52,017 nucleotides of DNA, taken from Paraburkholderia silviterrae. Its GTDB lineage: Bacteria > Pseudomonadota > Gammaproteobacteria > Burkholderiales > Burkholderiaceae. Positions 9,041 to 18,220 of the stretch are shown here, in pieces. Location: positions 1 to 52,017 of the forward strand of contig NZ_SMRP01000042.1 in NCBI RefSeq assembly GCF_004353915.1, given 5' to 3'. The notes under the pieces were generated by a model that did not search any database, was not told where the DNA came from, and saw nothing but the letters and a program-made list of their open reading frames with translations. How positions within the stretch are numbered: position 1 is the stretch's first letter; each line of letters starts with the position of its first letter. The position numbers and the translations under genes are program-made.

Positions 9041-9075
9041 CCGCTCACGCGCCTCGCTTCAAGGCGCGTGAGCGG
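9041..9075. repeat. Perfect 14-bp-stem inverted repeat between hydrolase and SDR genes
   Basis: The arms 9041-9054 (CCGCTCACGCGCCT) and 9062-9075 are exact reverse complements around a 7-base loop. There is no T tract on either side, so a classical intrinsic terminator is not supported. It could be a transcript-processing or stability hairpin, or a partial terminator dividing the operon before the SDR gene at 9112. Confidence 0.75.
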
Positions 9076-9111
9076 ACGCCGGACCCGCTGCACTTTCGCG
9101 AGGAGAACGCG

Positions 9112-9960
9112 ATGGAGCTGGAAGGAAAGGCAGCAATCGTCACCGGCGCTGGCCGTGGCGCAGGCGTTGGCATCGCGCGCGTCATGGCGCGCGAGGGCGC
9201 ACGCATCGCGGTCGTGGACCGCGACTTCGACGCCGCGCAGCAGGTGGCGGCGGCGCTCGTCGCGTCCGGCGCACACGCGCTCGCGATTCGCGCGGACGTC
9301 TCGAAGAAGGCCGATGCGCAAGCCATGGCCGAGCAAACGCAAGAGGCGTTTGGCGCCATCGATATCCTCGTGAACAACGCGGGCGTGGGCGGCACGGCTT
9401 CGTTCATGCGCGACGTCACCGAGGAAAACTGGGACCGCGTGATGGACGTGAACGCCAAAGGCATTCTGTTCTGCTGCCAGGCGGTGCTGCCGGCCATGAC
9501 GGCGCGCGGCAAGGGCAAGATCGTCAACATCGATTCGATCGCGGGCATGCGCATGGCGTTCTTCAGCAGCGTCGAGTACACCGCTTCGAAGCATGCGGTC
9601 ACGGGGCTCACGCGCCATCTCGCGTGGGAGCTCGCGGACCTGCGCATCAACGTCAATGCCGTCTGCCCCGGCGGCATCCTCACCCCCGCCATCGAGACCT
9701 ACGCCACGCCCGAGCGGCGCGCGGCGATCGTCGAGCGCGTCGTGCCGCTCGGACGCTTCTGCGCGCCGGAAGACATCGGCGAAGCGGTGTGCTTTCTCGC
9801 GAGCGAGCGCGCCGATCTCATCACGGGGCAATTGCTCGCCGTCGACGGTGGCGCGCTCACGGGATACGGCGAGGACTTGCGCGCGGTGCTGCGCAAGCGA
9901 GTGAGCGAAACGCAGGCCCAGGCGCAGACCCAGGCCCAAGCCCAGGCAAGATCGGGCTGA
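9112..9960 (+). CDS. Short-chain dehydrogenase/reductase (SDR) 1
   Basis: The 282-aa product is a classical SDR with cofactor motif TGAGRGAGVGIA, the NNAG motif (LVNNAGVGG) and the catalytic Y-x3-K in YTASKHA. An Asp-Arg after the second strand (VVDRD) favours NAD over NADP. It probably oxidises or reduces a hydroxyl/keto group of a pathway intermediate. The ATG at 9112 follows GAGGAGAA. The C-terminus is odd: after the usual end near RAVLRKRVSE it carries a Gln-Ala repeat tail (TQAQAQTQAQAQARSG) encoded by imperfect CAGGCC-type repeats, about 20 residues beyond the fold. Confidence 0.93.
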   Translation: MELEGKAAIVTGAGRGAGVGIARVMAREGARIAVVDRDFDAAQQVAAALVASGAHALAIRADVSKKADAQAMAEQTQEAFGAIDILVNNAGVGGTASFMRDVTEENWDRVMDVNAKGILFCCQAVLPAMTARGKGKIVNIDSIAGMRMAFFSSVEYTASKHAVTGLTRHLAWELADLRINVNAVCPGGILTPAIETYATPERRAAIVERVVPLGRFCAPEDIGEAVCFLASERADLITGQLLAVDGGALTGYGEDLRAVLRKRVSETQAQAQTQAQAQARSG

Positions 9961-10011
9961 CGCCCGCGCCCACCACAGCATCAAACAAAAAATACACATT
10001 CGGAGACAACA

Positions 10012-10749
10012 ATGCAGACGCAAGAACCGCAGTTGCGCGGCAAGGTCGCCATCGTGACCGGCGCGGGCAGAGGAATCGGCCGGGCCATTGCGCTCGCCTA
10101 TGCGCGGCAGGGCGCGGCGGTGTGCTGCGCGGCGCGCTCGCTGGGGCAGGTGCAGGAGACGGCCGCGCAGATCGCAGCCGAGGGCGGCCGCGCGCTGGCC
10201 GTTGCCACGGACGTGACCGACTTCGCGAGCGTCGAGCGCATGGTGGGCGAAGCCGAGCAGGCGTTCGGCGGGCTCGACATCGTCGTGATGAATGCGGGCG
10301 TGGGCGGCGGCCAGCAGACGGTCGAGGCGAGCGACCCGCAAACGTGGCGCGCGACCATCGAGGTGAACCTCATGGGCGCCTACCACTGCGCGAAGGCCGC
10401 GCTGCCCGCGCTCAAGCGGCGCGGTGCCGGCAAGATCATCGCGATAGGGTCCGGTCACGGGCAGCGTGGCAGGGCCGGCGTTTCCGACTACGCTTGCTCG
10501 AAGGCCGGACTCTGGATGCTCACGCGCGTGCTGGCCCAGGAACTGGCGCCGCACAACATCAGCGTCAATCAACTGATTCCGGGCCCGGTGGTAACCGAGA
10601 TGACCGGCGACCTGCTGGCGCGCAACACCTTCGAAGGGGAATGGGTAAAGTCCCCCGAAGACGTCGCGCCGCTTGCGGTGTTTCTTGCCGCGCAGCCCGA
10701 GCCGGGGCCAACCGCGCAGAGCTTCAGCCTGATGCGCCGCGACGCGTGA
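10012..10749 (+). CDS. Short-chain dehydrogenase/reductase (SDR) 2
   Basis: The 245-aa product is a second classical SDR: TGAGRGIGRAIA for cofactor binding, MNAGVGGG in place of the NNAG motif, a catalytic Ser before YACSK with the Y-x3-K pair, and the usual C-terminal PGPVVTEM loop. The residues after strand two (CAARSL) suggest NADP. It differs substantially from SDR 1, so the two probably act on different intermediates. The ATG follows GGAGACAAC at a normal distance, 51 bp after the previous gene, which supports the same transcript. The Met in place of the first Asn of NNAG is uncommon but occurs in active SDRs. Confidence 0.93.
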   Translation: MQTQEPQLRGKVAIVTGAGRGIGRAIALAYARQGAAVCCAARSLGQVQETAAQIAAEGGRALAVATDVTDFASVERMVGEAEQAFGGLDIVVMNAGVGGGQQTVEASDPQTWRATIEVNLMGAYHCAKAALPALKRRGAGKIIAIGSGHGQRGRAGVSDYACSKAGLWMLTRVLAQELAPHNISVNQLIPGPVVTEMTGDLLARNTFEGEWVKSPEDVAPLAVFLAAQPEPGPTAQSFSLMRRDA

Positions 10750-10796
10750 TGCGTCTGGCGGCTAGACCGCATCGATAAATATCCAAGGAGACAAAA

Positions 10797-12113
10797 GTGG
10801 GAATGCATGTGACCGCCGCGCTGGGAGACGCCCCCGCGGGCGCACCGTCCGTATCCAGGGCCTATGCCTGGAGTGTCTTCGCACTGACCTTCGGCCTGCT
10901 GCTTGCCGACTACATGTCGCGCCAGGTGCTCAATGCCGTCTTTCCGCTGCTCAAGGCCGAATGGCTGCTCACCGACACACAGTTAGGATCGCTGAGCAGT
11001 GTGGTGTCGGTGATGGTGGGTCTGCTCACCTTCCCGCTCTCGATTCTTGCGGACCGCTGGGGCCGGGTGAGAAGCCTCGTCCTCATGGCCGTGCTGTGGA
11101 GCTTCGCCACGCTTGCCTGCGCGGTCTCGGCGAACTATGGGCAGATGTTCGCGGCGCGCTTCTTCGTGGGCGTGGGCGAGGCCGCATACGGGAGCGTCGG
11201 CCTCGCGGTCGTGCTTAGCGTCTTTCCCGTGCACCTGCGCGCCACGCTCTCGGGCTCGTTCCTCGCGGGCGGCGCTTTCGGCTCCATGCTGGGGATGGCG
11301 TTGAGCGGCATCGTGGCCGCGCATTTCGGCTGGCGCTGGTCGTTCGCCACGATGGCGGTGTTCGGCCTCGTGCTCGCCGTGATCTATCGCCTCGTGGTGA
11401 CCGAGCGGCGCCTCGCGCCCGAGCGCGCGCTTGCGGCCGGCGGCGTCTCGCGCGCCGCGCGGACCCGCTTCACGCCGCGTGGACTCGCGCAAGCGCTGTT
11501 CGCCTCGAAATCGGTCGTCTTCGCGTATCTGGGCTGCGGCGTGCAACTGATCCTGCCCGGCGCAATGTTCGCGTGGCTGCCGAGCTATCTCGTGCGCGCC
11601 TATGCGATGCGGCTCGACCATGCGAGCGTGCTGGCCGCTGCCTTCGTGCTCACCTCGGGTATCGGCATGATCACGTGCGGGGTACTGACCGACCGCATCA
11701 GCCGCCGCAACCCGGCCCGCAAGTGGACGATGGCGGTGACCTATTGCGCGCTGGTGGGCGTGGCGATGGCCACGGCGTTCCACCTGCCGCCGGGGCCGTT
11801 GCAACTCGTGCTGATCGGCATCGGCATGTTCCTCGCCTCGGGCGTGTGCGGCCCGACCGGCGCACTGGTGGCCGAACTCACGCCGCCCTCGATTCACGCG
11901 ACGGCCATGGCGCTCTGGGCGCTCGCCAATAACCTGCTGGGTCTTGCAGCGGGCCCGGTCATCGCGGGCATGATCGCCGACCGCATGGGGCTGCACGTGG
12001 CGCTGGAATGGATCCCGTTCGCGGCGATCGGCTCGGCGCTGCTGTTTATGCTCGGCAAGCGCCGCTACGGGGACGACCTCGCACGCATCGCGGCGCCGCA
12101 GCGCGAGGCATGA
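10797..12113 (+). CDS. Major facilitator superfamily transporter
   Basis: The 438-aa product has about 12 predicted membrane segments and the MFS motif A in the loop after helix 2 (LADRWGRVRS). The best start is GTG 10797, six bases after AAGGAG; an ATG at 10803 is the alternative. The arrangement after the SDR genes and directly before a porin suggests uptake of the cluster's substrate: porin across the outer membrane, MFS across the inner. The overall pattern resembles the anion:cation symporter and aromatic-acid branches common in Burkholderia catabolic operons, but the substrate cannot be read from sequence. Confidence 0.92.
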   Translation: MGMHVTAALGDAPAGAPSVSRAYAWSVFALTFGLLLADYMSRQVLNAVFPLLKAEWLLTDTQLGSLSSVVSVMVGLLTFPLSILADRWGRVRSLVLMAVLWSFATLACAVSANYGQMFAARFFVGVGEAAYGSVGLAVVLSVFPVHLRATLSGSFLAGGAFGSMLGMALSGIVAAHFGWRWSFATMAVFGLVLAVIYRLVVTERRLAPERALAAGGVSRAARTRFTPRGLAQALFASKSVVFAYLGCGVQLILPGAMFAWLPSYLVRAYAMRLDHASVLAAAFVLTSGIGMITCGVLTDRISRRNPARKWTMAVTYCALVGVAMATAFHLPPGPLQLVLIGIGMFLASGVCGPTGALVAELTPPSIHATAMALWALANNLLGLAAGPVIAGMIADRMGLHVALEWIPFAAIGSALLFMLGKRRYGDDLARIAAPQREA

Positions 12114-12256
12114 GCACGACAGAAAAAAGCAGCAGCAATCGAAGTAGCGAACCACAACAAGACAACAACAAAAAAAGCCAACGAGCCGTTGAATAGAAGG
12201 AAGACAGCGGGCCCAAAAGAAACAGGCGGCCTTGACAATAGTTTGGAGGAGACAGC

Positions 12257-13381
12257 ATGAAACGGAAGTTGAGCGTCGTGGCCGTACTCGCGGTCATGGC
12301 TGGCGCGGCGCACGCGCAATCGTCGGTGACGCTGTTCGGCGCCATCGATACGGGTCTGTTCTATCAGAGCACGGGCGCGACATCGTTCGCGTCGAACGCG
12401 AAGAATCTCGGCCACGTCTTCGCGTTGAAGGACGCGGGCATCTATGCCAGCTTCTGGGGCATCAAGGGCACCGAGGACATCGGCGGCGGCTACAAGGTCA
12501 ATTTCCGGCTGCAAGGCGTGTTCAACAGCGGCAGCGGCAAGCTCGGCCTCGCGGACACGACCGGCGGCACGGCCATCTTCAACCAGCAGACGACCATTGG
12601 TGTTTCGGGGCCGTTCGGCTCGATCGACGCGGGGCGGCAGTACACGCCCATGATCTACGCGATGGCGGACACCGACGTGCGCGCCGCGCAGTACTTCGGC
12701 AGCATCTTGAGCGCGTGGCTCGGGCTGAATCAGGCGGGAGGGTGGGGCGGCACCAACACGAACGTGCCGATTGGCGCGCTGTACGACAGCAATGCGATCG
12801 TCTATCAGTCGCCGAAGTTCTACGGCGCTTCGCTTGGGCTCGAATATGCGCCGGGCGGCGTGCCCGGGCAAATCCAGGGCGGCACGCGCGAGTCGGCGGT
12901 GCTCAGGTATTCGAACTATGGCCTGAACCTTGCCGCGGTCTACTACAACGCCCACGATACGAACCTGCCGGCCACCACGCCGGCCACCGGGCTCGACAAT
13001 AACCGCTTCTACTATCTGGGCGCGAAATACACGTTCCACTCGCTTTCGGTATCGACTTCCTATGGCATTGGCAAGAATCCGTCGAACGCGGGCCACTCCG
13101 ACTACGAGATGATTTCGGGCGGCCTGGGCTACCAGTTCACGCCCTTCTTCAAGATCACCTCGGGCTTCTATTATCTGAAGGACCGCAACAACTCGGCGAA
13201 CCATTCGAGCGAATACGCGCTCGGGGCGGAATACGGCTTGTCCAAGCGAACCCTGGTTTATGCGCAAGTGGGCTACGTTGCGAACCACGGCACGATGAAC
13301 CAGACGATCACCTACGGCGAGCCCGTCGCGCCCGGCGTTTCGACCACTGCGGCGATGCTCGGCATCCGCCATACCTTCTGA
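12257..13381 (+). CDS. Gram-negative trimeric porin (Burkholderia type)
   Basis: The 374-aa product has a clear signal peptide (MKRKLSVVAVLAVMAGAAHA, cut before QSSVTLFG) and the beta-barrel pattern of the porin_4 family, ending in the C-terminal aromatic (RHTF) recognised by the Bam machinery. The N-terminal SSVTLFGAIDTG is typical of Burkholderiaceae OpcP/Omp38-like porins. A strong GGAGGAG lies 6-12 bases before the ATG. It follows the MFS gene by 143 bp and probably provides outer-membrane entry for the cluster's substrate. Confidence 0.95.
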   Translation: MKRKLSVVAVLAVMAGAAHAQSSVTLFGAIDTGLFYQSTGATSFASNAKNLGHVFALKDAGIYASFWGIKGTEDIGGGYKVNFRLQGVFNSGSGKLGLADTTGGTAIFNQQTTIGVSGPFGSIDAGRQYTPMIYAMADTDVRAAQYFGSILSAWLGLNQAGGWGGTNTNVPIGALYDSNAIVYQSPKFYGASLGLEYAPGGVPGQIQGGTRESAVLRYSNYGLNLAAVYYNAHDTNLPATTPATGLDNNRFYYLGAKYTFHSLSVSTSYGIGKNPSNAGHSDYEMISGGLGYQFTPFFKITSGFYYLKDRNNSANHSSEYALGAEYGLSKRTLVYAQVGYVANHGTMNQTITYGEPVAPGVSTTAAMLGIRHTF

Positions 13382-13411
13382 TCTCGCTGTTCGGCTAACC
13401 GGAGCGTTTCC

Positions 13412-13804
13412 ATGATGAATAAAAAAGGATTCCTGCGTATGGGTGTGGCTGCCTCGGTCGCTGCGATGCTGGCAAGCGCGCCAGTGGGCGTCTGGGCACA
13501 GGGTAGCGAGACGGCGGGCGCATCGGCGGCGCCCGCCGCACCTGGAGCACCCGCTGCATCCACGCCGAAAGAGGTGAGAAAGGCCAACCGCGCGCTGAGC
13601 CGCAAGGTGTATGCGGCGCTGGCGAAGCACAAGGAGATCGAGGCCGGGAGCATCAGCATCGTGGCGCGGGACGGCGCCGTGACGCTCAACGGCACGGTCA
13701 CGGACGCCTCCCAGATAGACACCGTGGCCGCCATCGCGAAGACCGTGCCCGGCGTGAAATCGGTGACCAACCGGCTTTCGGTGCAGCGGCCTATTGGCGA
13801 ATAA
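13412..13804 (+). CDS. Secreted BON-domain protein
   Basis: The 130-aa product has a signal peptide (about residues 1-29, ending GVWAQ), an Ala/Pro-rich linker and one BON domain over about residues 52-122 (AGSISIVARDGAVTLNG, then VPGVKSVTNRL). BON proteins of this type (OsmY-like) are periplasmic and bind membranes, usually as envelope-stress factors. It starts 31 bp after the porin stop and is probably co-transcribed with it. The first of two adjacent ATGs is used. A specific role in the pathway is not indicated. Confidence 0.9.
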   Translation: MMNKKGFLRMGVAASVAAMLASAPVGVWAQGSETAGASAAPAAPGAPAASTPKEVRKANRALSRKVYAALAKHKEIEAGSISIVARDGAVTLNGTVTDASQIDTVAAIAKTVPGVKSVTNRLSVQRPIGE

Positions 13805-13931
13805 GGGAATAGGGGAATAGGCGAGTAGGGGGTAGGCCAGCAGGTCGGCGACCCAGCAGAGCGTTTCTCCAGACGAAGAACCGGCGCGCGCGTGCGCGCC
13901 GGTGTACCCACGCCCGAACGAGGACATCCGC
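13805..13931. repeat. Spacer with GGGGAATAGG repeats and a perfect 9-bp-stem hairpin
   Basis: Just after the BON gene is a low-complexity run of GGGAATAG/GGCGAGTAG-like units (about 13805-13835). At 13881-13902 arms CCGGCGCGC and GCGCGCCGG form a perfect hairpin with a 4-base loop, 29 bp before the next start codon. Without a T tract it may be a leader structure or weak terminator. Confidence 0.55.
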
Positions 13932-14324
13932 ATGACGACAGACACCCAATCCCAGGCCTCATCCACGCCGGTTTGCGACACGATGCGCGAGCGCGGCGCC
14001 TGGAACCCGCTTTGGGATCCCTTCGCCCAGCTCGACGCGGCATGGACCGAGAAGTTCATGGCGCTGGCCGTCGTGCCGCACGAGGTGCTCGACCCCAAGA
14101 CGATCGAGTTCCTCTCCATCGCGGTCAATGCCGCGTGCACGCACATGTACGCGCCGGGCGTGCGCCGGCATATTCGGCGCGCGCTCGATCTGGGCGCGAC
14201 GCCCGAGGAAATTGTTGCGGTGCTGCAGGGCGTGGTGACGCTCGGCATCCATAGCATGAGCCTCGGCGCGCCGATCCTGCTCGAAGAGCTCGAACGGCGC
14301 GGCCAGCGGCCTCGCGGGGCGTAG
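13932..14324 (+). CDS. Carboxymuconolactone decarboxylase (CMD/AhpD)-family protein
   Basis: The 130-aa product has the all-helical CMD fold signature (PKTIEFLSIAVNAACTHMYA, then HIRRALDLGATPEEIVAVLQ). It has one Cys near the usual active-site position but lacks the CxxC pair of peroxidase-active AhpD proteins, so a peroxidase role is unlikely; a lyase, hydratase or structural role is possible. The open frame starts at 13902, but ATG 13932 gives the family-like N-terminus and follows GAGGA. It sits between the porin/BON genes and the molybdoenzyme operon, and which transcript it belongs to is unclear. Confidence 0.85.
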   Translation: MTTDTQSQASSTPVCDTMRERGAWNPLWDPFAQLDAAWTEKFMALAVVPHEVLDPKTIEFLSIAVNAACTHMYAPGVRRHIRRALDLGATPEEIVAVLQGVVTLGIHSMSLGAPILLEELERRGQRPRGA

Positions 14325-14498
14325 GCAGGGCTCAACCCGGGGCCGGATGGCAGCCTCAAAGCGGGCCAAACCGTCAACCATAAGGCCAGCCGATAGAACA
14401 GATCGCGAATCACGACTTTTATTATGTTCACTGGGTTTATACGATGAGAGGGCATTCACACATATGCCGCCCTCATCGCAGGCGGACCGGGAGGAACG

Positions 14499-17432
14499 AT
14501 GGAGCACAAGGCCCGCACCCAGAATGAGCAGCTCGAAGTCAAGACCACGACCTGCTACATGTGCGCCTGCCGATGCGGTATTCGCGTTCATCTGCGCGAC
14601 GGCGAGGTTCGCTACATCGACGGCAATCCGGAGCACCCGCTCAACCAGGGGGTGATCTGCGCGAAAGGCTCGTCGGGCATCATGAAGCAGTATTCGCCCG
14701 CGCGCCTCACGCAGCCGCTCATGCGCAAGCGCGACGCGGAGCGCGGCACCGCGCAATTCGAGCCGGTATCGTGGGACGTGGCGTTCGACGTGCTGGAGAA
14801 GCGCCTCTCCCACCTGCGCGCTACCGACCCCAAGAAGTTCGCGCTCTTCACAGGGCGCGACCAGATGCAGGCCCTGACCGGCCTCTTCGCCAAACAGTTC
14901 GGCACGCCTAATTATGCGGCGCATGGCGGATTCTGCTCGGCGAACATGGCGGCCGGCATGATCTACACGATGGGCGGCTCGTTCTGGGAGTTCGGCGGCC
15001 CCGACCTCGACCGCGCGAAGCTGTTCTTCATGATCGGCACGGCGGAGGACCATCACTCGAATCCGCTGAAGATTGCGCTTTCGAAGTTCAAGCGCGTGGG
15101 CGGCCGCTTTATCGCCATCAATCCGGTGCGCACCGGCTACGCGGCCATTGCCGACGAATGGGTGCCCATCCGTCCCGGCACGGACGGCGCGCTTTTCATG
15201 GCGCTGATGCGCGAGCTGATCGAAAGCGGGGCCTACGACCACGAGTTCGTCGCGCGCTACACGAACGGCGCGGAACTGCTCGACGTGCGCGCGGAAAGCG
15301 ACGCGTATGGCCTCTTCGTTCGCGACCCCGGCGTGGAGGAGCGCAACGCGCTCTTTCCGCAGAACCATATGTGGTGGGACCTCGAAACGCAGCGCGCCGT
15401 GCCGCATCACACGCCGGGCGCGCGGCCGGCGCTGGAAGGGCGCTACACGCTAGAGGACGGCACGACCGTGGCGCCTTCGTTCACGCTGTTGCGCGAGCGC
15501 ATGGCCGACTGCACGCCGGAATGGGCTGCGGAAATCACCGGCATTCCCGCCGACACGATCCGCAGGCTCGCGCGCGAAATGGCCGAGGTGGCGCGCGACC
15601 AGAAGATCACGCTGCCGATCCGCTGGACCGACGCCTGGGGCGAAACACACGAAACCGTCACGGGCGTGCCGATCGCGTTTCACGCGATGCGCGGCCTCGC
15701 GGCGCATTCGAACGGATTTCAGTCGATCCGCGCGTTGGCCGTGCTGATGTCGCTGATGGGCACGATCGACCGGCCGGGCGGCTTCCGCCACAAGTCGCCG
15801 TATCCTCGCGCGGTGCCGCCATCGGCGAAACCGCCCAACAAGCCCGAAGACGTCAAGCCGAATACGCCGCTCGCCAACGGTCCGCTCGGTTGGCCGGCTG
15901 CACCCGAGGACCTGTTCATCGACGAAAACGGTGGCCCGGTGCGCATCGACAAGGCGTTCTCGTGGGAGTATCCGCTCGCCGTGCACGGCCTGATGCACAG
16001 CGTGATCACGAACGCGTGGCGCGGCGACCCGTACCCGATCGACACGCTGCTGATCTTCATGGCGAACATGGCGTGGAATTCGTCGATGAATACCGTGGAG
16101 GTCCGCAAGATGCTGGCGGACAAGCACGAGAACGGCGAATACAAGATCCCGTTCATCGTCGTGTGCGATGCGTTCCAGTCGGAGATGACGGCCTTCGCCG
16201 ACCTGATTCTGCCCGATACGACCTACCTCGAGCGCTACGACGCGATGTCGATGCTCGACCGCCCGATCTCGGAGTTCGACGGCCCCGTGGATTCCGTGCG
16301 CGTGCCCGTCGTGCCGCCCACGGGTGAGTGCAAGCCCTTCCAGGAAGTGCTGGTCGAGCTCGCGGGACGCCTGAAGCTCCCGGCATTCACCACACCGGAG
16401 GGCGGGCGCAAGTATCGCGACTATCCCGACTTCATCGTCAATCACCAGACGGCGCCGGGCTCCGGCGTGGGCTTCCTGATCGGCTGGCGCGGCAAGGACG
16501 GCAAGGACGCGCTGGTGGGCGAGCCCAATCCGCGGCAGTGGGAGGAATACGCGAAGAACAATTGCGTCTACCACTACACGCTGCCCGAGACCTTGCAATA
16601 CATGCGCAACTGCAACGGGCCGTATCTGGACTTCGCGGTCGAAAAGGGCTTTCGCAAGTTCAATGAGCCTATCGTCATCGCGCTCTATTCGGACGTGATG
16701 CAGAAGTTCCGCCTCGCCGCCCAGGGCAAGACAAAAGGGCGCCAGCCGCCGGATCATTTGCGCGCACGCGTGGAGCAGTATTTCGATCCGCTGCCGTTCT
16801 ACCATGCGCCGCTCGAGCACGCGGCAACGGATCACGCGAAGTACCCGCTCGCAGCGCTCACGCAGCGCCCGATGGCGATGTACCACTCGTGGGATTCGCA
16901 GAACGCATGGTTGCGCCAGATTCATGGGGAGAACTATCTATACATGAATCCGGGCACGGCCGCCGCGCAGGGCATCGAGGACGGCGGGTGGATCTACGTG
17001 GAATCGCAATGGGGCAAGGTGCGTTGCATGGCGCGCTACAGCGAAGCGGTGGAGCCGGGCACGGTGTGGACGTGGAATGCGATCGGCAAGGCGGCGGGTG
17101 CGTGGAACCTCGGCCCGGACGCGAACGAATCGCAGCGCGGCTTCCTGCTCAACCACCTGATCTCGGACGAGATTCCCGACGCGCAACGCAGTGGGCGGGT
17201 ATCGAATTCCGATCCCATCACGGGGCAGGCCGCGTGGTACGACGTGCGCGTGCGCATCTATCCCGCCGAGCACGATGCCGATCACACGCTGCCGCAGTTC
17301 GCGCCCATGCAGGCCTTGCCCGGCGTGACCGGCACGGGAGTGGGCGGAATGCTCCAGCGCGTCGTGCAGACGTATTTCGCGGGACGCGGCGAATTCGCGC
17401 GTCGCCTGCGCAAAGCCACACAAGACAATTGA
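14499..17432 (+). CDS. soeA: Molybdopterin oxidoreductase catalytic subunit, SoeA-like (DMSO reductase family)
   Basis: The 977-aa product has an N-terminal [4Fe-4S] site (C19, C22, C26 with C24 between, and C54 in VICAKG), the four-domain Mo-bis-MGD fold and a C-terminal dinucleotide-binding domain (about residue 780 on). The residue at the Mo-ligand position is C146 (GGFCSANMA), as in polysulfide reductase, SoeA and NapA, and unlike Ser in DmsA or SeCys in many formate dehydrogenases. No twin-arginine signal is present, implying a cytoplasmic enzyme as described for SoeABC. Subunit lengths here (977/248/317) match SoeABC well. SoeA oxidises sulfite to sulfate and passes electrons to quinone. 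Other DMSO-reductase-family activities cannot be excluded from sequence, so the symbol is provisional. Confidence 0.8.
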   Translation: MEHKARTQNEQLEVKTTTCYMCACRCGIRVHLRDGEVRYIDGNPEHPLNQGVICAKGSSGIMKQYSPARLTQPLMRKRDAERGTAQFEPVSWDVAFDVLEKRLSHLRATDPKKFALFTGRDQMQALTGLFAKQFGTPNYAAHGGFCSANMAAGMIYTMGGSFWEFGGPDLDRAKLFFMIGTAEDHHSNPLKIALSKFKRVGGRFIAINPVRTGYAAIADEWVPIRPGTDGALFMALMRELIESGAYDHEFVARYTNGAELLDVRAESDAYGLFVRDPGVEERNALFPQNHMWWDLETQRAVPHHTPGARPALEGRYTLEDGTTVAPSFTLLRERMADCTPEWAAEITGIPADTIRRLAREMAEVARDQKITLPIRWTDAWGETHETVTGVPIAFHAMRGLAAHSNGFQSIRALAVLMSLMGTIDRPGGFRHKSPYPRAVPPSAKPPNKPEDVKPNTPLANGPLGWPAAPEDLFIDENGGPVRIDKAFSWEYPLAVHGLMHSVITNAWRGDPYPIDTLLIFMANMAWNSSMNTVEVRKMLADKHENGEYKIPFIVVCDAFQSEMTAFADLILPDTTYLERYDAMSMLDRPISEFDGPVDSVRVPVVPPTGECKPFQEVLVELAGRLKLPAFTTPEGGRKYRDYPDFIVNHQTAPGSGVGFLIGWRGKDGKDALVGEPNPRQWEEYAKNNCVYHYTLPETLQYMRNCNGPYLDFAVEKGFRKFNEPIVIALYSDVMQKFRLAAQGKTKGRQPPDHLRARVEQYFDPLPFYHAPLEHAATDHAKYPLAALTQRPMAMYHSWDSQNAWLRQIHGENYLYMNPGTAAAQGIEDGGWIYVESQWGKVRCMARYSEAVEPGTVWTWNAIGKAAGAWNLGPDANESQRGFLLNHLISDEIPDAQRSGRVSNSDPITGQAAWYDVRVRIYPAEHDADHTLPQFAPMQALPGVTGTGVGGMLQRVVQTYFAGRGEFARRLRKATQDN

Positions 17433-17447
17433 AGCAAGGAGCACGCT

Positions 17448-18194
17448 ATGACACAGATGGCGCTCGTAATCGACCTTAACGTGTGTGTGGGCTGCCACGC
17501 TTGCGTGACGAGCTGCAAGGAGTGGAATACGTCGGGGGAGGCCGGCAGCCTCTCGGACATCCGCCCTTACGATGCGGATCCCTCCGGCACGTTCTTCAAT
17601 CGCGTGCAGACCTTCGAGTCTGGCGTGTTTCCGCTGACCGACACGATTCACTTTCCGAAGTCGTGCCTGCACTGCGAAGATCCGCCGTGCGTGCCGGTCT
17701 GTCCGACCGGGGCGAGCTACAAGCGCAAGGAAGACGGCCTCGTGCTGGTCGATTACGACCGGTGCATCGGCTGCAAGTACTGCTCGTGGGCTTGCCCCTA
17801 TGGCGCGCGCGAGCTGGACGAGGAGCGCAAGGAGATGACCAAGTGCACGCTCTGCTCGGACCGCATCAATAACGAGGCCTTGCCCGAGCGCGACCGCAAG
17901 CCCGCATGCGTGCTCGCCTGCCCGACCTCGGCGCGCCTCTTTGGCGACATTCACGACCCGGAGTCGGTGGTGTCGAAGGCGATTCGCGAGCGCGGCGGCT
18001 ATCAGCTGATGCCCGAATGGGGCACGCGGCCCTCCAATCACTATCTGCCGCGCCAGAAGGTGTCGTCGTGCGGCAGCGGATCGTGTTCGTGCAAGGGCGA
18101 GTCCGCCGACGATGCGCCGGCCTCCCTCGAATCGCAGGTCGAACGCGGCGAGCTGCACCTGGCGTCGATGGCGTCGCGCACCCAGGCGCATTAA
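17448..18194 (+). CDS. soeB: Four-cluster ferredoxin-type electron-transfer subunit, SoeB/DmsB-like
   Basis: The 248-aa product carries four Cys clusters of the DmsB/PhsB type: CVGCHACVTSC, CLHCEDPPCVPVCP, CIGCKYCSWACP and CTLC plus CVLACP. It would bind four [4Fe-4S] clusters and relay electrons between the Mo subunit and the membrane anchor. It lies 15 bp after the catalytic-subunit gene with its own AGGAGC. After the conserved fold there is a Cys-rich CGSGSCSCKG stretch near residue 207, unusual for the family and of unknown use. SoeB is the best fit given the order A-B-C and lengths. Confidence 0.85.
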   Translation: MTQMALVIDLNVCVGCHACVTSCKEWNTSGEAGSLSDIRPYDADPSGTFFNRVQTFESGVFPLTDTIHFPKSCLHCEDPPCVPVCPTGASYKRKEDGLVLVDYDRCIGCKYCSWACPYGARELDEERKEMTKCTLCSDRINNEALPERDRKPACVLACPTSARLFGDIHDPESVVSKAIRERGGYQLMPEWGTRPSNHYLPRQKVSSCGSGSCSCKGESADDAPASLESQVERGELHLASMASRTQAH

Positions 18195-18220
18195 CCTCCT
18201 TCACGGGCAAAGGAACCAAC

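Noticed and set aside
9041..9075. Calling the 14-bp hairpin an intrinsic terminator
   Set aside because: No T tract follows either arm, and the next gene is on the same strand with a close ribosome site.
15450..16925. Minus-strand open frame of 491 codons within the molybdoenzyme gene
   Set aside because: It is Arg/His-rich antisense of a strongly conserved Mo catalytic subunit and shows no domain.
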